Shown here: piece by piece, positions 56,492 through 64,000 of the stretch
Numbering within the stretch: position 1 is the stretch's first letter
Layout: each line of letters starts with the position of its first letter
Assembly: GCF_000153465.1 (NCBI RefSeq)
Contig: NZ_CH672387.1
Coordinates: forward strand, 1,806,046 to 1,870,045
Direction: 5' to 3'
Length of the DNA: 64,000 nt
DNA from: Aurantimonas manganoxydans SI85-9A1
GTDB taxonomy: Bacteria; Pseudomonadota; Alphaproteobacteria; Rhizobiales; Rhizobiaceae
Position numbers and translations under genes: made by a program
Notes under the pieces: model-generated
Databases searched by the model: none
What the model was told of the DNA's origin: nothing
Seen by the model: the letters and a program-made list of their open reading frames with translations, nothing else

Positions 56492-56701
56492 GTGAAGCCC
56501 GACGAAATCCGCAAGCTCGAAGCCTACCTCAGGAGCAGCTTCAAGACCGCCGACATCAAGGTCCGCGCGCTGCCGAAGAGTGCCGACTCGGCGGAAGTCT
56601 ATCTCAACGACGAGTTTGTCGGACTGCTCGCGAAGGATACCGAGGAGGGCGAATTGTCCTACCACCTCACCATGACGATCCTGGACATCGACCTCGAGTA
56701 G
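56492..56701 (+). CDS. DUF3126 family protein
   Basis: A 69-residue protein matching the DUF3126 family of alphaproteobacteria (MKPDEIRKLEAYLRSSF, NDEFVGLLAKDTEEGELSYHL, TILDIDL). Function unknown. The start is a GTG with AGGAG six bases upstream; an overlapping ATG three bases earlier is out of frame. It lies 71 bases after cysE in the same direction and ends before a perfect terminator, so cysE-DUF3126 is probably one transcript. Confidence 0.9.
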   Translation: MKPDEIRKLEAYLRSSFKTADIKVRALPKSADSAEVYLNDEFVGLLAKDTEEGELSYHLTMTILDIDLE

Positions 56702-56729
56702 ACGCACCGACGATTCGACCCGGCAAACA

Positions 56730-56763
56730 AAAGAGCCGGCCGTGAAAACGGCCGGCTCTTTTT
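56730..56763. terminator. Bidirectional terminator between DUF3126 and the transglutaminase-like gene
   Basis: A perfect 14-pair stem (AAAGAGCCGGCCGT with ACGGCCGGCTCTTT) and GAAA tetraloop, followed by more T residues on the plus strand and with A residues on the left for the convergent minus-strand gene. Confidence 0.9.
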
Positions 56764-56793
56764 GTGTCTGCCTGATCCTTCGACCGGCTCGCC

Positions 56794-57396
56794 TTAGCGA
56801 ACGCTGCCGACCAGGAGGTTGCGGTCGTCGGCGATGGCCATCCACTTGCCGGCGTTCCGCTCGGACTGGCGCTTGAGATACTGGTAGTCGGTGTCGGTCC
56901 ACGCCAGGACGCGGTCGTCGAGGTTGTCGAGAACGTAGTCGCCCTGGTCGGTGCGCACCGTCAGCACGGCATGACCTTCGCCGTTCGGCTGGCGCACCAC
57001 GGTGATCAGCACTGCCGAGGCCGGAATGCCGGCCCGCTCCAGCATGTACTGCTTGAGCAGAACGAAGTCCTCGCAATCGCCCTGGACGGTCGGATATGAC
57101 CAGAGCTCCGGCACGCCGTGCATCTCCGCGTCGGTGCGCGGGAAGATGTTGGTGTTGACCGCCGTGTTGATCTCGACGATCTGAGCCCAGACTTCGCGGG
57201 TCAGCTTGACCACGGCGACCGAGGCGTTGCGGGTACAGGTGCTGGGGTAGCTCTTGCAGAACTCGTAATGACCGACCGGCTGGGAGGTCTGGCTGGTCGT
57301 GGCCATGGCAGGGGCCGCCGCGGCGCTCGTCGTCCCCGCGCCCATGGCGAGGAGGAACCCTGCTGCGATCGCGACCTGCTTGATGACGTTCTGCAT
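56794..57396 (-). CDS. Bacterial transglutaminase-like cysteine peptidase (BTLCP)
   Basis: A 200-residue secreted protein of the BTLCP/DUF920 family. A signal peptide (VAIAAGFLLAMGAGTTSAAAA) is followed by the papain-like domain with catalytic Cys108 (TVQGDCEDFVLLK), His142 (GEGHAVLTVRT) and Asp157 (YVLDNLDDRV). Cys47 and Cys54 may form a disulfide. In other alphaproteobacteria BTLCP genes sit beside type I secretion or cyclic-di-GMP genes (LapG-like); here none is adjacent, so the target is unknown. GAGGAGAAAGCAC before the ATG is a strong ribosome binding site. Confidence 0.9.
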   Translation of the reverse strand: MQNVIKQVAIAAGFLLAMGAGTTSAAAAPAMATTSQTSQPVGHYEFCKSYPSTCTRNASVAVVKLTREVWAQIVEINTAVNTNIFPRTDAEMHGVPELWSYPTVQGDCEDFVLLKQYMLERAGIPASAVLITVVRQPNGEGHAVLTVRTDQGDYVLDNLDDRVLAWTDTDYQYLKRQSERNAGKWMAIADDRNLLVGSVR

Positions 57397-58007
57397 GTGC
57401 TTTCTCCTCGTTCGTGAGGAGACAATGCGCGTTCCATTTTACTTTGAAGCGAAATGTAGTCACCGCATTTGCATCGAATTTTAGGCGGTTTGTTACCAGC
57501 TATACTTTCGCGATGTTGAAGGCGTCCGGCCAAATTGCAGCGTCGTCGTTTGCCTTTCGGCAACCACGCTGGCGGGGCCGGCAATTCGCGAGGGTGGCCG
57601 AGAGGTATCGGACAGCGCTGTGACGGCGCCCGGGACGGGCAGCCAGGCGCCGGCTCCGTCGGGGCTTTCGATCGTGGGATCTGCACGGGAAAGCCAGTAT
57701 CCGAGGGGATTGCGGGCGGAGCAGCACTGGCCGCGAGCTGCCACGCCGACGCCGCGCTGTGGGTGACGGCAGGGCCGCCGGACGTGGTCACCGCGCCGGT
57801 GCGTGCCTGTTCGCGACGACCCTGAAGCGGAGGCAGCAGGCCGTTCGCTGGCGCCTCGGTGCCTTCGAGCGCGGTCTCAGCTCTTAACGGAGCGCGGCAT
57901 GGCGCCTTCGCCCCGCCAAAAAACTTCGGCCACGGACGAAAAAAATCGTCCGTGGCCGAGGATGTGCCGGGAGCAGCCGCCGGATGGCGGCCGCCTGTTC
58001 GCCTGGA
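57397..58007. other. Intergenic region between the peptidase gene and the GPR-like gene
   Basis: A 611-base gap between two minus-strand genes. The part at about 57430-57530 is AT-rich for this genome and should carry the peptidase promoter. The stem-loop at 57918-57959 ends the GPR-like gene. ORFs in between are short, overlap in several frames and lack homology, so I call none. Confidence 0.45.
57918..57959 (-). terminator. Rho-independent terminator of the GPR-like gene
   Basis: Read on the minus strand, a perfect 14-pair stem (TCGGCCACGGACGA and its complement) encloses a loop of six T residues, and after the stem come AGT and six T residues (57918-57923). It lies about 50 bases after the stop at 58008. 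The long stem makes it a strong terminator. Confidence 0.85.
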
Positions 58008-61000
58008 TCAGGCGTCGAAGCGGCCCGAGGCATGGGCCAGCATCGTGTAGACCTTGCCGGTGTCCGAGGTGAGGTAGGTCCGGCTGCGGGCATTGTCCGG
58101 GTCGCTCTTGGCGATGTCGGCCAGAAGCGTCTCGAAATCGCCGATATAGCGATCGACCGCGGCACGGAACTCGGTGTCCCGCTGATATTTGCGCCGGATC
58201 TCGTCGAAGGTCTGCTGCCCCTTCATCGTGTAGAGGCGGCGGGTGAAGACGTTGCGCTCACCCTTGCGATAGCGCTCCCACAATTCGATCGACGCCTTGT
58301 GGTCGATCGCCCGGGCGATATCCACCGACAGCGAGTTCAGGGATTCCACCACATGGTCCGGCGAACGGCCTTCCGGCGCCGTCGGGTTGCGGCCCTGGCC
58401 CGCGGCAGGCGCCGCCGGCTGGACGGGAGCGTTGTCGTCCTCATCCTGCGACGCGCGACGCAGGAGGTCGGAGACCCAGCCGCCCGGCTCGCTGGTTCCG
58501 CGATCGGCGGCCGGCTCGCTGCGCGCAGCGCTCGGTGCCGATGCGGCGGGACGGGCCGGAGCACGCAGCGGTGCCGTGGGCGTGCGCTGCTGCGCCGATG
58601 CCGGTGCAGGACGGGCCGGGGCCTCGCTCCGCGGCGCGGCGGCCGGGGCCTGTGCACGGCGGCCGGCCGTGTCGTAGTTCGAGCCACGCAGATCATGCGC
58701 CAGATGCCGTCGGTCATGAAGGACGCTGCGATCTGGTCCTCCACATCTGTTCTCTCGGCGGTGAACACCGGCGTCTCGGGCTGGGGCGCCACGGCGGCCG
58801 CTGCCGACTGCCGCGGTGCGGACTGCGTGTAGCTCGGCGCCGCGGTCCGGGCCTGCGGCTCGGCGGGTGCCTGGCTCCGCTCGGGGCCACGGCTCGACAC
58901 GTCGAAAGCACGGCCCGAATGCGAGACGACATCCGACAGGTCGCGCAGGGCGCGGATCTGGTCGGCGACGGCACGGCGCATGGCCTCGGTGCTCTCGCGC
59001 GCCTCGTCCGGCAGCTCGAACACGCCGCGCTTGATGTCGGCGCGCGCCGTTTCCAGCTCCTGGCGGATTTCCTCGGCAGTGCGACGGATCTCCGCGGTCG
59101 CGCCGTCGAAGCGCGCGCTGGCGTCCTCGATGACCGACTGGATCGCCTGGCGCATCGCCTCGGCGGTGGCGCGCGAACGCTCCTCGGTGGTCTGCAGCTG
59201 ACGGTCCGCCTCCACCAGCGTCTCGCCCATCTCGGTCGACAGACGCGAGGAGATGAGGCGCGAACGCTGTTCGGTGCGATCGAACAGGCCGCCCATCAGT
59301 TCCTCGAAGGAATGGAGCAGCGAGCCGATCTCCTCGGAGCGCTTGACCAGGCCTGCCGACAATTCCTCGATTCCGCCATGGCCGGCTTCCAGGGTCGCGC
59401 GGAGGTTGGCTTCGCCGGTCTCGATGAGGCGAACCGCCTCGCCGAGGACGGTTCCGTGATCCTGGAAGCGGTCGGCGATCGCCGAGACCTTGGAGAAGGC
59501 CGTCATGGACAGCTTGTCCAGGCGTTCGACATTGCTCTCCAGGAGGCGCGACGACAGCGAGATCGAGTTGGACGCTTCCTCCGTCTCCTGGCTGAAGCGG
59601 GCGCCGGATTCACGCAGCGTCTGATCGATCGCGCCGAGGTTCTCGACGGCCTCGTCGACCAGCCCGCGCAGCGAACCGCTGGTCTGGGACAGACGTCCGA
59701 CCAGCGAACCGATCTCCTGCTGCAGGCTGTCGCGGATGTCGGACACGGCGCCGACGGCGCTGGCGGTCTTCTCCTCGAAGCTGCCGATGATGTCGCCGGA
59801 CGAGCGGTTGAGGGTTTCCACGACTTCGCTTGCACGGCGGCCGAGGGCCGAGACCAGCGCCGCATTTTCGCTGCGCAGCTTGTCGGACGCGTCGCGCGTC
59901 GTCGTCTCGATCATCCGGGCGAGTTCGGTGCCGTTCTCGCCGAGGCGCTCGAACACCGGCCGGGCTTCCTCGTCGAGGATGCGGCTGATCTCGGCGCTGC
60001 GCGAGCTGAGCAGGGTCGCAAGGGTGCGGGTCCGCTCGTCGATATCCTCGCCCATGACCCGGGCCCGTGTCGCGATGATGCGGTCGGCTTCGCCCATGCG
60101 GGTCGACAGGTCCTGGCCCAGCGAGCCGGCACTGTCGAGAAGCTCCTGGCGGGCCCGCTCGGTCTCGAGCTGGATCGCGGCGGAGATCGACGCGAACTGG
60201 CTGGCCAGTTCACCGCCCTGGGCGAGCATCAGCTCGCGCGCGCTCTCGGCGTCGCGGCTGAGGGTCTGGGAGGCGTTGTCGACATCGCCGCGCAGCTGCG
60301 TGGCCACGGCGTAGACGCCGTCGCGCATCGACTGCGAGGCATTGGCTAGCTCGTCGCGGATGAGGCGGGTCGCCTCTTCGAGTTCGCCGCGCAGGGCGTT
60401 GCTTGCCAGCATCTCCGAGAGCTGTGTCGTGACGCCCCCAAGCTCCTCGCTGAAGCGCTCGGCACGCTCTTCCAGGGTCGCGGCGACCCGTTCGGTCTCG
60501 CCGCGGATCTGGTAGGAGGCGCCCGAGAGGCGACGGGTGAAGCCTTCGGTGTTCTCGCGCAGCGCGACTTCGGCCGCTTCGGTCATCTCACGCATGCGCG
60601 CCGTGGCGGCCTCGACCTGCTCGGCGATCGCGCTGGCATCGGAGACGAAGCGCTGGCGGCTTTCGTCGCCGGCCGAGCGGATCTGCTCACTGGCCTCGCC
60701 GAACTGGGCGGCGAAGTCGCGGGTGTTGCGCTCGAACTCGCTGGCGATGGTGGTGGTGATGCCGGAGAGGCTGTCGGCGAGTGCGACGCGCTGCCCGGCC
60801 AGGCTCTCGCGGACCTCTTCGGTCTCGCTGCGCAGGGTGCCCGAGATCTCGTTGATCGAGCGGGCGAGCTCCTCGGCCTCGGTGGCGAAGCGCGAACGCG
60901 ACTGCTCCGACAGGGAGCGGATGACCTCGGCGGCGCCGCTGATGTTCTCGGCGATCCGGCCACCTTCGCCGACCAGCGTGGTGCTGGCCTCCGCTGCGCG

Positions 61001-64000
61001 GCCCGCAAGATCGTCGGCGAGCGACGCCAGCCGTTCGGCCAGACGATCAGCCTCGCCGGCGATGCGCAGACGGGCTTCCTCGCCGGAGGCCTGGAACAGG
61101 CGGTCGATGCCGGAGACGCTCTCGGCGATCTTCGCGGTCTCGCCTTCGAGGCCTTCGCGGGCCTGCCTGGCTTCGAGGCTCATGGCCGTGGTCGCCTCGG
61201 CGATCGCATGGCGCAGCGAGTCGGCGATCTTGGCCGTCGACGTGTTGAGGGTGCGCTCGACATTGCCGAGGCCGCGCTCCAGTGCCGACGAGATGGCGTC
61301 GGAGCGCTGATCGATGGCGCCGGTCAGGTTGCTGGAACCCGATTCCAGCGCGCTGAGCAGGTCGTCGCGGCGCGCTTCCAGCGAGGTCGAAACGTCGCCG
61401 ACGCTCTGCTCGATGGCCCGGCGGACGTCGTCGGCGCGGTCGCCCAGGGTCGCGGAAGCCGAGCGTGCGGCCTCCTCGACGATCGAAGCGAGGCTGTCGC
61501 GCCGCTCTTCGAGGGCTGCCGACAGCCGCATGTCGGCTTCGAACAGCGCTTCGGTCATGCCGTTGACGCGCTCTTCGATCGCCGCGGCGATCGAGGTGCG
61601 GCCGGCTTCGAATTCCTGGCTGATCCGCGCGGTGCGCTCGTCGAGGCCGTCGAGAATCGAGTTCTGCGAGCCGTCGACCATGCCGTGGATGGCGGCCATC
61701 CGCTCGTCGAGCCCGTCGATGAGAACGGTGCGGGCTTCCTCCAGCAATCCGCGCATGGCGGCGGTGCGGGCATCGAGGCCCTCGGTGACGCGCATGACGC
61801 GCTCGTTGACTTCCTCGTTCAGCGTGGAGGTGCGGCCGTCGAGTTCGCCGATCAGGCTGTCGCGGCCCTCCTGCATGACGGTGCGGATCCGGTCGAAACG
61901 GCCGTCCAGGCTCTGGCCCAGCGACGCCTCGACGGATTCGGCCGCGCTGCGCAGATGGCTGGTGCGCTCTTCGAGCCCTTCCACGACCATGGACAGGGCG
62001 TTCTCGATCGCCACGAGCTGCGCGCCGGCATTGATGGCGATGTCGTCGCCGAAGGACTGGGTCCGATCGGCCATTTCCTGGCGCAGGCGCTCGGTCTGGC
62101 TGTCGACGTCGCCGACGATCGCGGAACGCGAATCCTCGACCACGCTGCGCAGGGCCTGAACCCGCTCCGACAGGTCGTCGGCGACCTGGCGGACGGCGTC
62201 GTCAAACCCGCCGGTGATACCCGCGATGCGCTCGTCGAGCGCCGAAAGCAGGGCGCTGTGGGTTTCCTCCGACAGCGAGCGCAGGACGCTGGTGCGCTCG
62301 TCGAGGGTGGTGCGGATGGCGGCGTGGCGGTCGTCGAGACCGGCAAGCAGGGCATCCTGTGCGCTGGCCATCTGGGTCTGGTTGGCAGCAATGCGATCGG
62401 CGAGGCCGGCGGTCAAATTGCCGGTCCGGGCGTCGATGTCGCCGATGAGGCGGCCGCCCTGTTCCTCCAGCCCGCTGATGAAGCGGACGGATTCCGATTG
62501 CAGCGACTGGTGGAAGCGGCCGACCCGGTCGGCCAGAAGGCTGGCGATGGCGTCGATGCGCTGGTCGAGCCCGTTGACCAGGCCGTCACGACTGTCGGCT
62601 ACGAGGGTCTCAATGGCCTCGCGGCGCTCGTCGAGAAGACGGGCCATTTCGCGGGTTTTCTCGTCGACGCCCTCGGCCATGGCGCCCTGGGCGTTGCCGA
62701 CGAGGCTTTCCAGCTTGGCGACGGTCGCCTCGATGGCCTGGGTGAGTGAGGCTCCGCGATCGTCCAGGCTGCCGATGAGGCTCTGCTGGGAGAAGGCGAA
62801 GGCGGCTTCGATGTCCTCGCTGTGGTCCGCGATGCTCTTCTCGATGGCGCCGACGCGCCCGTCGAGGGCGGCGCGCAGGCCTTCGGCGCTGCGTTCGACC
62901 ATGGCCTCGATCTCTTCGCGGCGCTGCCCGAGCAGTTCTTCGAGGCGCGCGGCGGTCCGCTCGAGCGCGGCATCCATTTCGCCGGTCCGCGCCTGGATGT
63001 TCTCGACGCGGCTGTCGCTGGCGAGATCGAAGGCGAGAAGGCGATCGTCGAGCGTTCCGGCAAGCATGCCGGCGCGCTCGTCCATGATGGCTTTGAGGCC
63101 CGCAATGCGCTCGTCGAAGAGGGTGCGGAGATGGCCGGTGCGCTCCTCCAGCGCCGACTGGCTCAGCGTCACGGCGTCGCCGGCGCGCATCGTCAGTTCG
63201 GTATGGCCGCGCTCGAAGGCGTCCATGATCTCGCGCGAGCGCTCGGCGAGGGCGCCGGCAAACTCCTGCGAGCGTTCGGCCAGCACCTGCGACACGCGGT
63301 CGGTCGACCGGTCGACGGCCTCGGCCCGCGCCTCGATGGTGGCAACCAGCGAACCGCCGGTCTCGGTCAGCGTGTGATCGATCGCCGCCAAGCGGCTGTC
63401 GAGGTCGCCGAGAGTGCGGCTGGACGTGTCGGACAGCATCCGCGCGGCCTGTTCCGTGCGCTCGCCGAGGCTGGATTCCAAGGTCTGCAGGAAACGGCCG
63501 GATTCCTCTTCGAGTCGGTTGCGGCGGCTGTCGATGTCCTCGGTCAGGCTGGACAGGAAGAGACCGTTCTTCTCGCCGATCTCGCGCATGCGGGTCTCGA
63601 ACGCCTCGTCGAGGCTCGACAGGAAGGTCTGGCTGTCCATCGCGAGACCGAGCGAACGGTCGTCGAGGATGCTGGTGAGATCGGCGAGGAACTTCTCGCT
63701 TTCGCCGGCAACCGCTTCGCCGCGGGCCTTGAGGAGGCCGCTGACCGCATCGCCCGAGGCGGAGAGGCGGGCAGTGATGTCGTTGCCGACGTCGGACAGG
63801 CGGCCGACGAAGCCGTTCGAGCGCTCGTCGATCTCGCGCAGGCGTTCCTCGAACGCGCCGTCGAGGCTCGACAGGAAGGTCTCGCCGTTCATGGCGATGC
63901 CGATGGCGCGGTCGTCGAGAACGCCGGTGAGGTCGGCGAGGAACTTTTCGCTCTCGCCGGCGACCGCGTCGCCCTGCGCCTTGAGGAGGCCGGTGACCGC
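58008..64000 (-). CDS. Giant apolipoprotein-like coiled-coil protein, GPR (growth pole ring)-like; 5' partial, frameshifted near the 3' end
   Basis: About 1,997 codons are visible and the gene continues off the right edge. The protein is almost wholly helical, with weak repeats of the type LDERxxxI and LxxRxxEIxxx, rich in Ser, Ala, Glu, Arg and Leu and nearly free of Cys and Trp. Size, order and composition resemble GPR of Agrobacterium, an approximately 226-kDa apolipoprotein-domain protein forming a ring at the growing pole. Near the right edge, 84-residue units repeat. The first frame stops at 58337 after an Arg/Pro-rich tail; the other frame continues the real C-terminus (GGWVSDLLRRASQDEDDN, then SLSVDIARAIDHKASIELWE) to 58008. 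One base appears missing at about 58690-58715. A pseudogene is possible, but sequence error is as likely. A strong terminator follows. Confidence 0.75.
58690..58715 (-). other. Frameshift site in the GPR-like gene
   Basis: The upstream frame reads a plausible protein to FMTDGIWR, then turns into TTTRPAAVHRPRPP, an Arg/Pro-rich antisense-like string ending at 58337. The alternative frame reads HDLRGSNYDTAGRRAQAP, then an Ala/Pro linker and a well-formed C-terminal helical domain. The switch equals loss of one base. No classical slippery heptamer is visible here, so programmed frameshifting looks unlikely. Confidence 0.8.
63580..64000 (-). repeat. 252-base tandem repeat in the GPR-like gene
   Basis: Sequence at about 63580-63748 recurs at 63832-64000, exactly 252 bases (84 codons) away, over roughly 165 bases with high identity. 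The units encode MDSQTFLSSLDEAF / MNGETFLSSLDGAF and GLLKARGEAVAGESEKFLAD / GLLKAQGDAVAGESEKFLAD. More copies may lie beyond the window; below 63580 the pattern becomes degenerate. Confidence 0.85.

Noticed and set aside
58690-58715. Programmed -1 frameshift in the GPR-like gene
   Set aside because: No X-XXY-YYZ slippery heptamer or clear downstream stem-loop at the switch point; error or mutation is simpler.
61208-62749. 513-codon plus-strand ORF opposite the GPR-like gene
   Set aside because: A mirror of the repetitive coiled-coil gene; no ribosome binding site or independent homology.

Overview
The window is a GC-rich chromosomal segment of an alphaproteobacterium, almost certainly of the order Hyphomicrobiales (Rhizobiales). 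This rests on gene content and order: uvrC followed by pgsA, purM-purN, a DnaA-like HdaA gene, ppk-ppx-rnd-aspS, a DUF6163 gene next to an LdtR-type MarR regulator, cysE next to a DUF3126 gene, an aapJQMP amino-acid uptake operon, a bacterial transglutaminase-like cysteine peptidase, Omp25/31-like small barrels, and a giant apolipoprotein-like coiled-coil protein resembling the Agrobacterium GPR (growth pole ring) protein. The family and genus cannot be fixed from the sequence alone.

Layout. Positions 1-10136 hold DNA repair and phospholipid genes (pgsA, uvrC), two small outer-membrane barrels, a GST, rlmJ, an old-yellow-enzyme reductase and a molybdopterin oxidoreductase. Positions 10413-26275 are a housekeeping core: a PACE exporter, purM-purN, a CDP-alcohol phosphatidyltransferase, an AI-2E exporter, hdaA, ppk, ppx, rnd, aspS, a periplasmic protein of unknown function and parC. 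Positions 26336-33137 carry an EamA transporter, the leucyl/arginyl transferase bpt, an SLC13 permease with RCK_C domains, an RDD protein, hemB, DUF6163 and ldtR. Positions 33752-35546 hold a SELENBP1-like methanethiol oxidase followed by a plant-type ferredoxin. Positions 35787-42246 contain three tRNAs (Glu, Pro, Arg), an M15-like lipoprotein, gloA, a double cold-shock protein, DUF192, an NDUFS4-like complex I subunit, and a lower-GC sulfotransferase convergent with an APS kinase. Positions 42326-49684 hold metC, the aap ABC transporter and a second AI-2E exporter. Positions 50075-57396 hold a Pro/Glu/Ala-rich OmpA protein, an FAD monooxygenase with no ordinary start codon, a CHCC zinc-finger protein, two alpha/beta hydrolases, cysE, DUF3126 and a transglutaminase-like peptidase. 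From 58008 to the window edge runs the GPR-like gene, cut off at its 5' end and frameshifted near its 3' end.

Themes. Several genes touch sulfur metabolism (cysE, metC, cysC, the sulfotransferase, the methanethiol oxidase), but they lie in separate transcription units. Many concern the cell envelope and polar growth (GPR-like, OmpA, LdtR, M15 lipoprotein, small barrels). No insertion sequence, prophage or CRISPR array is visible. The only segment that looks acquired is the sulfotransferase just after tRNA-Arg. I did not find a clear new multi-gene system. The best leads are the sulfotransferase/APS-kinase pair, the methanethiol oxidase-ferredoxin pair, the enlarged AapM, the monooxygenase lacking a start codon, and the frameshifted GPR-like gene.
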